Source: Osedax frankpressi | Taxonomy: Eukaryota; Annelida; Polychaeta; Sabellida; Siboglinidae | Assembly: GCA_964035775.1 (NCBI GenBank) | Contig: OZ038317.1 | Span: 11,608,477-11,672,476 of the forward strand | DNA: 64,000 nucleotides | Direction of reading: 5' to 3' | Part shown: piece by piece, positions 24,002 to 34,680 of the stretch | Position numbering within the stretch: the stretch's first letter is position 1 | How the letters are laid out: the number at the start of each line of letters is the position of its first letter | Made by a program: the position numbers and the translations under genes | The notes under the pieces: generated by a model | Databases searched by the model: none | Told to the model about the DNA's origin: nothing | Seen by the model: only the letters and a program-made list of their open reading frames with translations

Positions 24002-27000
24002 ATGCCTATTAAAAAGAGGTTTAATATTTATAATAGTAATACATACTCTGTTTAAATTATATTTTAAATAGCGTCTGTTGATAGTATAGAAAATAATTTA
24101 TTTAAAACTTTTTATATATTAATATATGTTATATATCAATCGATAATATTTTATTTGATATTAATAATTATGTTAAATGAGCGATAATAAGATATTGACA
24201 TTATACGTAATTTAAAACTGATATAAATTAATTATATAACGAATATTATTCATATGTAAAAAAAATATATATATATATATCTGTTATTATAAAAATAATG
24301 ATTTGTCTAATATTATGTTATTTTTCGTTAATGTATATATACATATAATTCTTATTTATGAATAATAATATATAAATAAATATGATGATTGCTATTTATC
24401 ATCTTTCGTTTGAAACTTGCATGTAACTATTTGCTATATCTAAAAGTTGTAATGATATTTATGTATATAATAATTATTTACAAAATATTTTTATAACTGT
24501 TAGAAATATTATGATAATAATATAAAAATGATGATTTTTCCTACATTATTTGAATTTTCAGTGATGTAAATTAATAATTCTGAGTTATATTTATAAATAA
24601 TATATATTAATAAATATGATGATTGCTATTTACCATCTTTCGTTTGAAATTTACTTGTAACTATTTGCTATATCTGAAGTTCTAATGATATATGAATATA
24701 ATAATTATTAAAAGCTATATTTACTAAATATTTTATAAATGTGATGATTGCTATTTACCATCTTTCGTTTGAAATTTACATGTAACTATTTGCTATTACT
24801 GAAGTTCTAATGATATTTATGTATATAATAATTATTTAAATATATATTTACGAATTATTTTTATAATTGTTAGAAATATTATAATAATTATATAAAAATG
24901 ATGATTTTTCCTACATTATTTGAATTTTCAGTGATGTAAATTTATAATTCTGAGTTATATTTATAAATAATATATATTAATAAATATGATGATTGCTATT
25001 TACCATCTTTCGTTTGAAATTTACTTGTAACTATTTGCTATATCTGAAGTTCTAATGATATCGGAATATAATAATTATTAAAAGCTATATTTACTAAATA
25101 TTTTATAACTTATAAATATTATAATAAAAATATCAAAATGATGATTTTTCCTACATTATTTGAATTTTCAGTGATGTAAATTTATAATTCTGAGTTATAT
25201 TAATAAATAATATATATTAATAAATGTGATGATTGCTATTTACCATCTTTCGTTTGAAATTTACATGTAACTATTTGCTATATCTGAAGTTCTAATAATA
25301 TATGAATATAATAATTATTAAAAGCTATATTTAATAAATATTTTATAACTTATAAATATTATAATAATAATATCAAAATGATGATTTATCCTACATTATT
25401 TGAATTTTCAGTGATGTAAATTTATAATTCTGAGTTATATTAATAAATAATATATATTAATAAATGTGATGATTGTTATTTACCATCTTTCGTTTGAAAT
25501 GTACATGTAACTATTTGCTATATCTGAAGTTCTAATAATATATGAATATAATAATTATTAAAAGCTATATTTACTAAATATTTTATAAATATGATGATTG
25601 CTATTTACCATCTTTCGTTTGAAATTTACATGTAACTTTTTGCTATATCTGAAGTTCTAATGACATTTATTTATATAATAATTATTATAATATATATTTA
25701 CAAAATATTTTTATAATTGTTAGAAATATCATAATAATAATATCAAAATGATGATTTTTCCTACATTATTTGAATTTTCAGTGATGTAAATTAATAATTC
25801 TGAGTTATATTTATAAATAATATATATTAATAAATATGATGATTGCTATTTACCATCTTTCGTTTGAAATTTACATGTAACTTTTTGCTATATCTGAAGT
25901 TCTAATGATATTTATTTATATAATAATTATTAAAAGCTATATTTACTAAATATTTTATAAATATGATGATTACTATTTACCATCTTTCGTTTGAAATGTA
26001 CATGTAACTTTTTGCTATATCTGAAGTTCTAATGATATTTATTTATATAATAATTATTTAAATATATATTTACAAAATATTTTTATAATTGTTAGAAATA
26101 TTATAATAATAATATCAAAATGATGATTTTTCCTACATTATTTGAATTTTCAGTGATGTAAATTTATAATTCTGAGTTATATTAATAAATGTGATGATTG
26201 CTATTTACCATCTTTCGTTTGAAATTTACATGTAACTATTTGCTATATCTGAAGTTCTAATAATATATGAATATAATAATTATTAAAAGCTATATTTACT
26301 AAATATTTTATAAATATGATGATTGCTATTTACCATCTTTCGTTTGAAATTTACATGTAACTTTTTGCTATATCTGAAGTTCTAATAATATATGAATATA
26401 ATAATTATTAAAAGCTATATTTACTAAATATTTTATAAATATGATGATTGCTATTTACCATCTTTCGTTTGAAATTTACATGTAACTATTTGCTATATCT
26501 GAAGTTCTAATAATATATGAATATAATAATTATTAAAAGCTATATTTACTAAATATTTTATAAATATGATGATTGCTATTTACCATCTTTCGTTTGAAAT
26601 TTACATGTAACTTTTTGCTATATCTGAAGTTCTAATAATATATGAATATAATAATTATTAAAAGCTATATTTACTAAATATTTTATAAATATGATGATTG
26701 CTATTTACCATCTTTCGTTTGAAATTTACATGTAACTATTTGCTATATCTGAAGTTCTAATGACATTTATTTATATAATAATTATTATAATATATATTTA
26801 CAAAATATTTTTATAATTGTTAGAAATATCATAATAATAATATCAAAATGATGATTTTTCCTACATTATTTGAATTTTCAGTGATGTAAATTTATAATTC
26901 TGAGTTATATTAATAAATAATATATATTAATTTATGTATATAATAATTATTAAAAGCTATATTTACTAAATATTTTATAAATATGATGATTGCTATTTAC

Positions 27001-30000
27001 CATCTTTCGTTTGAAAATAATATGTAACTATATAACTATATAACTATGCTATATCTGAAGTATAATTGTTAGAAATATTATAATAATAATATCAAAATGA
27101 TGATTTTTCCTACATTATTTGAATTTTCTATGATGTAAATTTATTATATTGAGTTATATTTATCTTTATACCAAATTTCATTTACCTTAATTTAATTAAA
27201 TTGTGCTATTTTTTAAATCATTATAAAACATAAAATGTATTAAATAAATATTAATAAAACAATTAAATTAGAAGTTTACACTGATACCTTAATATATCTG
27301 TATACAATTTCCAGAACATAAATAAATATATATATATTTACCTAGTAAATATCTAATAATATATTCGAGTTTCAATAAACAAATAAACACAATTATATTT
27401 ATAATCCAAGTTAATTGTTTTTTTTCAGTAACAAATATCTAATTCCACTTTTCATAATATTTTACTTATCTTATACAGTGATGTTTTACATTGTAAAAAA
27501 TAGTGAAATATAGCTCTATATAAAATATAACAACATAATTAATACTTGGAACCTTTCCAATATGTTTAGACTTTATAGTAAATATATAGATGAGTATAGT
27601 TACATTATTTTTTTTTGTAATTCATTCTATATTATGTAAATAATTAAAATAGTTTACTAAATACCTATCATCATATATAAATTTATAAATATAAAATTGT
27701 AACTGTATAAATATATTTCTCTATACACCAACAAAATTTATAAATTAACTACTATATTGAATGTATAGTTACAATTATAAAATCAGTTGGCAAGTGTAAA
27801 TAATTATTCTAAAAATGAAGTAAAAATACTATGAAAATGCAAATAAGGAAAAATAAATTGTTATATTTGGAATGATTTCATTTGTTGTCCATTATATTAA
27901 TGATTTTATCTATCAAAATATAAAAATAATGTATTGATTTTTCATAATTTATTATTTTATAAATATGTAATTTATATTGCTTTTTTTCAATTTGAAATTA
28001 TACTATGGTTAATAAAATATAAATAAATTTAAATAGTAAAATTTGTAAAAAAAAAATGTAATTGATATTAGATAACTCTTAAAGTAGATATTTATAAGAT
28101 AAAAAAAATTAGTTAATTATTTAATTTTTCTGGGGTTTATTCTGTATTTTTTAGATCTGTTCTTTCTCTATATTTAACATGTAAACGCTATTAATATGTA
28201 CTATATTATATGTACGCAGTTTTTTAATCACTAGAAATATTTTCACATAAATAAATATCAGTATTTTGTTATTTGATATAGTTATGAATATTAATATAAA
28301 TTTATAATATCATTTATTTTAATTTAAGAAAATATACCACAGAAAAATAAAATCTGTTTCAAAATTTGAAATAGATAGTTCAGATGATGAAACAACCTAT
28401 AATGAAAATATTAAGGCTAAGAAAATTAAGAGGTACACCATTAATAAACAAAATATAATGTTTGATTAAGATTTATTGTTTGTCGATTCAATTTATTAAT
28501 TACATTTTTTGTATTATTTTTTAACATGTACTCTATATACTGTCTGTAATATATATGCCATTATTAATATCAATTTATTATAGGAATAGTTCAAAATTAG
28601 AAATAATACAATCATCTTCGGATGGTGATTTGTTACAACCAAAGAAAAATGGATTGTCAACAACTACCACTAAGAAATATTCAACGTTTTTATTTGTTTA
28701 AAATTAATAAGAATTGATATTTTTGATCTCAATTTTATGAATACTTCTTAAATTATAGAGTTCCAGATAAAAATGCAGGCAAACAAATGTTAAATTCCAT
28801 GTCAACTTTGGCTGAAAAAGATCCTGCATTTTATAATTTTCTAAAAAACGAAGATCAAGGATTATTAAATTTTAAAGTTGATGAAGCAAGTGATAGTGAT
28901 GATTCTATAGATGATGAAATTGATAACAATAAGAATGACAGTGGTTCTGGTTATATAATCATTAAAAGATTATCACATATATAAATTAATTAAATAAATA
29001 TTATAATTTGTATATAATATGTAAGTGTTCGAATAGAATTTGATGTAAGTTCCGATGATTGCGATGAAGTTCATAAGCCTCCCAATAAATTGGAGGTTTG
29101 GTTTTTGTAATATTTGTTCAAATATTAATTATTACATAGTCCTAGTGATAACATTACAATTTGTATAATTAAATTATTATTTTATTTATTTATTCAATAC
29201 GTTGTGTATATTAAAACATTTAATTTATATAGGTTGCTAGTGATGATAGTGGAGCTACTGATGATAGTGAGGATGAGCCAGATTCTGAAGCCAAAATTGT
29301 ATCAAAAGAAAAAGGAATCATAAATATTGATATGAAGCTCATTTCTAAATGGAGTGCTTCTCTAAACGTTTGATTGTCAAATTTATAATTGGATAATCTA
29401 ATTGTGAATTTATCTTTATTGAAATTTCATTTTTATTTAAATATTTTATACCAAATAAATCTAAAATAATGTTTTTTATTAATTAATTTATGCATACTAT
29501 CATATAGTCAAAAGCTACAATAGCTACATGTCAAGCTATCATGTCTGCTTTCCAAGCTGCTGTTACTCATACACAAGGTAGAGCTATTGAAAAAAAGGAA
29601 AAGGATGATCAGCCCAGATCTAAATATAGAGTTGCAGGAGCACATAGTTAGAAACAATAAATTTCAATTGTGTTGTTTTTATTATAATATTTAATAATTA
29701 ATTATATATATTTTTATCAGTATTTAATGGAGTTGTACGTCTTTGTATGATTGATCTATTACCTGCAATTGAATCTTGTTTAAGACTCCCAGAAAAGAAT
29801 TGTGGTAAGCTATTAATTAAATAAGTCATATTATTAATATTTAGACATATATATCTTATATTTTATTATATTTGTGACCTTTTCATATTCAGGTAAAACA
29901 AAACCTATACAGCCATCATCCAGTAAACAATGGAATAAATTAAAATCTTCTATTAAAACATATTTAAAAGATCTTTTACGTTTGATTACTCAACTCACTG

Positions 30001-33000
30001 AGCCTTCTGTAGTATCCTGTGTACTAAAACACATACAACTTATCGTACCATTTTTAATATGTTTTCCTGGTATTGTTTCTACTTTTAATAAGGTTTCATT
30101 AATTGTTTATTTACATACAAAATATTATTGTTAATTTATTTATTTAATTTTAAGCATCAGTAATTAATAATGAAACCCATATAAATGTTTTCTAGAGAAT
30201 GATTTCTTTCTGGAGTATTTCACAAGAAACTACAAGAGTGCTTGCATTTCTAATTATTACTAGACTACTTCGCTTAACTCAAAATAGATCTTTAGAAACA
30301 TGTATAAAGGTTTATATTACTAATTATTTGTCATAATTCTTATATTTGTATAGGATAATCTTACATATGAGTTAGGATTTTACATTTATTTTAAATTATA
30401 CTTATTTTACATCAGTATTTATAAATGTTGAAATATCTAATAGATAAAACATTTCATTAATATTATTTACCGATATAATTTGGTTTAATTGTTGCTTTAA
30501 TGATGTACATTTTTTTAAATATTTAGTTTATATGATTATGTAAAGATATATATTTTGAGATGTGATCTTTCAATACAAATTATTTAATCATTATCAAATC
30601 TAATATTTATAATATGAAAATCATAAATTTTCCAATATTTTACCACGATTTATTATATTTTAACTTTATACATATTAATTTAAATATTCACATAGTTAAT
30701 GTATGCCGCTTATGTAAGGAACACGAAGTTTACTTCCCCGTCATCTTTGGCACAAATTGGATTTATGCAGAAATCTCTTGTAGAAATATTTTCTTTGGAT
30801 TCTACATTAACTTACCAGTATTCTTTTATATATATAAGACAATTAGCTATTCATCTGCGTAATGCAATTACAAATACAAAAGAGGTTTTATTACAAAGAT
30901 ATATATTATTTAGATTTATATTATTTTTCATAATCTATAATTATTGTTTTAGTATTTTTATACTTTAATATAGGAAACCCAAGCAGCAGTTTATAATTGG
31001 CAATATATTCATTCTTTATCATTATGGACTAGAATGTTGAGTCAGTTACATTTTGTTGAACCATTGAAACCTTTAGTGTATCCACTTACACAGACAATCA
31101 TAGGCACGTTGAAGTTAGCGAAAGATTGCAGTCAAATATTGAAATTATAACATTTTACTGATTTTTTTTTAATAATATATTTAGCTTTATTATTATAAAT
31201 TTTAATGTAAAATTGCAGATCAATATAAATGACATTATTATAAAATATTGTTATATTCAGTTGTTCATACAATTATATATCAATAAAATTACTGATTTTC
31301 AAAATTTAAAAACTAATCAATATTTGAATATTCTAACTGTCAAATAACTTTGTATAATGTGATAACAGTAAAATGTTTCAAATTATTTATCGAAAATTTT
31401 GGAATATATTACAATATTTCCAAATAATAAACACTCATTACATATAAATGCTATGCTTACCAATATATGTTTCACCTTAATGTAAATCTAATTCTAATTA
31501 AATCATTGGAATAAATTTATCATATAGTTGTTAACTTATATAATTATTTAATAAATTATAGAATGAATATTATCACAAATTGCTATTTATAGATTGATCC
31601 CAACTGCGAGATATTATCCTGTTCGATTTCATTGTATTCATATGTTAAACATTCTATCAAAAAACACAGACACATTTATTCCAGTTCTACCCTTCCTTCT
31701 CGAGGTATATATATCATTATATTAATAGATATGTATTTATATTAATAACTACTATAAAATCAGGTCTTAGAACAAACAGATTTTAATAAGAAACATAAGT
31801 CCGCTAACTTTAAACCAATGAGTTTTGCCTGTATTTTGAAACTCTCGAAATCTCAACTTGAAGAAAAATCTTTTAAGGTAATTTAAATAAAATTAACTAC
31901 ATTTTAAATGAATTTAATTTAATTATATTTCTATAAAAATACTTTATTTATTATAAGAATTTTTAGAAAATGTTTTTTATAATGTATTAAAAGGATACAG
32001 TTATGGATCAACTATATGAGCATTTCATGGATCATTTTGAAATTTATTCACATACAGTAGGATTTCCTGAACTAGCATTACCTTCAACAATACAAGTTAA
32101 TAATAATAACTATCTAACTTTATAAATAATCATTTAACAATTATGTTTATATTAATAAGTTTTTTATAATATTTAGATGAAAAAATTCACAAAAAATTGC
32201 AAAAATTCTTCTTATACGAAATTAATAAAACAAGTTATGGAGAGGGTTTCAGAAACATGTCATGTAATAGAAAAAAGACGTCGACAAGCTTCTTTTGTAT
32301 TAAGCGATTCAGCTGCTGTAGTTAGTTCATGTATTTGATACTATATATAACCTATTATAATATACGATGATAATAATTATGATTTAATAAATCATGATAT
32401 GCCACAAATAGGCTGAATGGGAAAATAAATCATTAGATGCGGATAACCCTTTGAAATCCTATCATAGAAGGTGGAGAAAGATACGCGATGAAGAATTACA
32501 ATTAGAAATCGCTCAAGAACAGGTTTTAATATCTTGAATTCTATATTTTTCTATATAATTCATTATTTATTTTTGTAGAAAAAAGAAACTAAAATGACAA
32601 AACAAGAAAAGAGAAAAGCCACAAAACAAGAAAAGGCTGAATTCCCAGAATTATTTGAGGATGAGAGGTTCTAACTCATATCATTTACTTTAAAATTATG
32701 GCCTTTATCGTCAGGCTGTGAAGCCACAAAGTTTAATCTAGTTTAATTATTGGTTGCTTTAGATATAATTAATCATTTTATACTAATTTAAATCATACAT
32801 ATTTAAATTTCAGATATAAATTTTGACATATAAATGAGAGTTTAATTGCATAAATTAATAATAACTTGAAATTAAATCATATTGTTATTTTGTAGTTCAT
32901 TTTAATGCTTCCAATAAAATTAGTGAGCTGATATTTGTAATTCAAATTGTCATAAAAATATCATATTTGACTATTTTTGTTTCAATAACTATTTTGTAAC

Positions 33001-34680
33001 TTGTTATAGATATCACTAGTTTTTCAAATAAATTTAAGTTTTTGATTACTTTTAAATAGCTTATAAGGACATGGACATGGTTTGACTCGCGTAATGAAGT
33101 CACATAAAATGCTATTTCTCATTGCTAAATATAAATATTGACTTACTTTTTTTCACATTCAATTAATAACATATTCATCTTTAATTCTGTTGTTTTTTTA
33201 CATTTATATATAGTAGAAATTTATTTATTACATATTATATAGGAGACAAATATTTATTATTATTTATTGTACTATTACAATATAAAAAGTATACTTATTT
33301 TAAAAACAACAGTTCTGTTTAGTAATTATATATCTTGATATAGTGAAAATTTGAGAAAGAAATATAAAATGAGAATGAGAAATAGGAATTCTATAAAATT
33401 ATACAGTGAAAAATAAATAACTGAGAAAACAAGGGCTGAAATTTTATTTATTAAATTAGTAAATTATTTATTATGCATATTCATATTATATTGAATACAT
33501 TTTCATATTTGGCAACTTTCAAACTCGGATGTATCCCATAAATAGCATTACTAAATCACAAATATATATCATATAAAGATAATTAGATAATATATATAAC
33601 TATTATATAAATTTGGATTTTTATCAATATATTCCAATGAAATATTACATTGTATAATTTTAAAATTTAATATGAAAATGTTTGCTTTTAACCTTCTTTC
33701 CATGAGTATTATTCATCATTCGTAATTTGGTTTTATTCTTACAACTCATTTTTAATTAATTCAATGTTAAGATCAAATGGTGAAGATAAAGATAAAAAGC
33801 AGAAAATTGTATTAAAAAATGCTTTGATTTCACCAATTATAATATCAACATATTAGTATTATATAATAACGCAGATATTATTTCAATACTCTTATTTTTA
33901 TCTATACTCAAGAATAATCCAAGCAAGATGGTTATATTTTGTTATTGCATTCTAGTGTTTTTAATAATTAGTTAAACTAGATATTCATCTGTATTTTATT
34001 AGTAATATTGCAAAATCCTTAAATAAAGAAGCCTTAAAATATTATTAAAAATCTTATTAATGGATGAGTTTCCATAAATTTACATTGATTTGAAATTATT
34101 AATTAATAATTACCTATTCGGGATTTTAATTTAATCATTTATTTATTAAAAATATGAATACTAATATTTTTATTAAATTTAATCATTTATTTCAAAAAAA
34201 CATTTTAGATCTAAATCTTTATGAGGTCATTATATAGTTTTTTAATTACTATATTCTATATACATTAAATTCTATTTAATTATATTATTATATTTTAGTA
34301 AAAAAGGGAAGAAAAAAGAGAAATTAATGAGGTAAATATTTCATTATACTGTTCAAATTATTCACTTTAATTTACATCTATATATATATTCATCATTATA
34401 TTATTTGAACTATATAGTGGTTTTACTGCTGCTGAATTGGCAAAATTAGCTGAGTCGGCATCTGAAAATGATTCTGATGGAGATAATTCTAATGATGAAA
34501 TTAAAGAGGAGCTGATGGAATATGGTTTGTCTAATTAATGCATTAGTTTCTCAAATAAATATATATTATCATTTTACATATAAGTTTTATATTCGTTGTA
34601 TAATTATTATTTTTACAGATTCAAATCCTGAAGATGGTGGTGATATTGTTAAAGATTTTAACTTTTCTGATAGTGAATAA
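24002..34680 (+). CDS. NOC2L: nucleolar complex protein 2 homologue (21 exons)
   Basis: Noc2 works in the nucleolus in pre-60S ribosome assembly with Noc1/Noc3. Exons: 24002-24018, 28343-28432, 28584-28685, 28759-28949, 29037-29095, 29233-29367, 29508-29646, 29721-29804, 29893-30092, 30196-30309, 30696-30884, 30974-31113, 31593-31704, 31764-31877, 31994-32095, 32177-32320, 32412-32522, 32579-32667, 34299-34331, 34418-34524 and 34619-34680. They sum to 2334 bases, 777 codons plus stop (human 749). Family landmarks: [116 protein letters not shown]. The N-terminal ~200 and C-terminal ~50 residues are acidic and Ser/Lys-rich, as in the family. Exon 1 (MPIKK plus two bases) is inferred from phase and position; exons 4-21 are certain. 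Intron 1 (4.3 kb) holds the snoRNA array. Codon use is AT-rich, unlike PIGT and PGD. Confidence 0.93.
24296..24351 (+). pseudogene. decayed type B C/D snoRNA copy at the array edge
   Basis: The sequence aligns to the type B unit (ATAATGATTTGTCTAATATTA against ATGATGATTTTTCCTACATTA) but has lost the C-box match, guide match and D box. It marks the left edge of the array. Confidence 0.4.
24382..24443 (+). pseudogene. type A snoRNA copy 1 (decayed)
   Basis: The C box ATGATGA is intact, but the D box reads CTAA and the D' guide has TATC in place of TACC. Probably not functional. Confidence 0.55.
24528..24583 (+). ncRNA. type B C/D snoRNA copy 1 (SNORD34/snR62-like guide)
   Basis: C box ATGATGA, guide CCTACATT before D' TTGA (24550-24553), C' GTGATGT (24561-24567), D box CTGA (24580-24583). 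The guide complements 28S AATGTAGG; by the fifth-base rule the target is the U of AATG, which I equate with yeast 25S U1888 (snR62) and human 28S U2824 (SNORD34). The D-box guide has no target I recognise. Confidence 0.75.
24616..24677 (+). ncRNA. type A C/D snoRNA copy 2 (dual guide, U32/U51-like and SNORD76/U24-like)
   Basis: C box ATGATGA and D box CTGA are intact. The D' guide TTTACCATCTTTCG pairs with 28S CGAAAGATGGTGAA at all 14 positions, one of them G-U. The fifth base upstream of D' (TTGA) faces the middle A of GAAAG, the site methylated by yeast snR39/snR59 (A807) and human U32/U51 (A1511). The D guide TATTTGCTA pairs with 28S TAGCAAATA; the fifth base faces the A of TAGC (human A2350, yeast A1449). 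Confidence 0.85.
24741..24802 (+). ncRNA. type A C/D snoRNA copy 3
   Basis: C box GTGATGA, D box CTGA. The bases just before the D box are TATTA rather than TATAT; the guide core TTTGCTA is kept. Confidence 0.75.
24898..24953 (+). ncRNA. type B C/D snoRNA copy 2
   Basis: C, D', C' and D boxes and the CCTACATTAT guide are all intact. Confidence 0.75.
24986..25047 (+). ncRNA. type A C/D snoRNA copy 4
   Basis: All boxes and both guides are intact; nearly identical to type A copy 2. Confidence 0.8.
25138..25193 (+). ncRNA. type B C/D snoRNA copy 3
   Basis: All boxes and the guide are intact. Confidence 0.75.
25226..25287 (+). ncRNA. type A C/D snoRNA copy 5
   Basis: C box GTGATGA, D box CTGA, both guides intact. 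Confidence 0.8.
25378..25433 (+). ncRNA. type B C/D snoRNA copy 4
   Basis: Boxes are intact; one base upstream of the guide differs (TTTATCC in place of TTTTTCC). Confidence 0.7.
25466..25527 (+). ncRNA. type A C/D snoRNA copy 6
   Basis: C box GTGATGA, D box CTGA, guides intact; one change (GTTATTTA) at the 5' rim of the D' guide. Confidence 0.8.
25591..25652 (+). ncRNA. type A C/D snoRNA copy 7
   Basis: D' guide intact. The D guide is the variant CTTTTTGCTA, which shortens pairing with TAGCAAATA by two bases. Confidence 0.75.
25748..25803 (+). ncRNA. type B C/D snoRNA copy 5
   Basis: All boxes and the guide are intact; like copy 1 it has TTAATAATT before the D box. Confidence 0.75.
25836..25897 (+). 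ncRNA. type A C/D snoRNA copy 8
   Basis: Boxes and D' guide intact; D guide variant CTTTTTGCTA. Confidence 0.75.
25963..26024 (+). ncRNA. type A C/D snoRNA copy 9
   Basis: Boxes and D' guide intact (GATTACTATTTACC at the 5' rim); D guide variant CTTTTTGCTA. Confidence 0.75.
26120..26175 (+). ncRNA. type B C/D snoRNA copy 6
   Basis: All boxes and the guide are intact. The linker to the next type A unit is only 15 bases. Confidence 0.75.
26191..26252 (+). ncRNA. type A C/D snoRNA copy 10
   Basis: C box GTGATGA, both guides intact (CTATTTGCTA form). First of five units at an exact 125-bp spacing. Confidence 0.8.
26316..26377 (+). ncRNA. type A C/D snoRNA copy 11
   Basis: Boxes and D' guide intact; D guide in the CTTTTTGCTA form. 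Confidence 0.75.
26441..26502 (+). ncRNA. type A C/D snoRNA copy 12
   Basis: Boxes and both guides intact (CTATTTGCTA form). Confidence 0.8.
26566..26627 (+). ncRNA. type A C/D snoRNA copy 13
   Basis: Boxes and D' guide intact; D guide in the CTTTTTGCTA form. Confidence 0.75.
26691..26752 (+). ncRNA. type A C/D snoRNA copy 14
   Basis: Boxes and both guides intact (CTATTTGCTA form); last of the 125-bp series. Confidence 0.8.
26848..26903 (+). ncRNA. type B C/D snoRNA copy 7
   Basis: All boxes and the guide are intact. Confidence 0.75.
26983..27058 (+). pseudogene. type A snoRNA copy 15 (decayed)
   Basis: C box, D' guide core CCATCTTTCG and D box remain, but an expansion of TATAACTA units and loss of the TTT of the D guide lengthen it to 76 nt and destroy the second guide. 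Confidence 0.5.
27097..27152 (+). pseudogene. type B snoRNA copy 8 (decayed)
   Basis: C box and CCTACATTATTTGA are intact, but the final D box reads TTGA and the bases before C' have changed. Right edge of the array. Confidence 0.5.
27153..28342. other. AT-rich remainder of NOC2L intron 1
   Basis: I see no further snoRNA-like units or open frames between the array and the acceptor at 28342. Confidence 0.6.
32668..34298. other. 1.6-kb AT-rich NOC2L intron 18
   Basis: This is the only other long intron of NOC2L; its other introns except intron 1 are below about 480 bp and mostly near 60-150 bp. Nothing recognisable inside. Confidence 0.6.

Larger units (their letters stand above)
24382..27152 (+). 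ncRNA. tandem array of 23 C/D box snoRNA-like units (15 type A, 8 type B) in NOC2L intron 1
   Basis: Two different units are interspersed. Type A is 62 nt from C box (RTGATGA) to D box (CTGA). Type B is 56 nt with the same boxes plus internal D' (TTGA) and C' (GTGATGT). All lie in NOC2L sense orientation, 125-370 bp apart centre to centre, joined by AT-rich linkers. The internal antisense elements match conserved 28S sequences that are known 2'-O-methylation sites, as listed for individual copies. Box C/D snoRNAs form snoRNPs with fibrillarin, and in animals most are processed from introns of ribosome-related genes, which fits the host. Terminal stems are weak and AT-rich. The inner copies are nearly identical and the outermost copies on both sides are decayed. 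Confidence 0.85.

Noticed and set aside
24382-27152. CRISPR-like or plain satellite interpretation of the 125-370-bp repeats
   Set aside because: Eukaryotic context, unequal spacing, and both units have C/D box architecture with rRNA-complementary guides.
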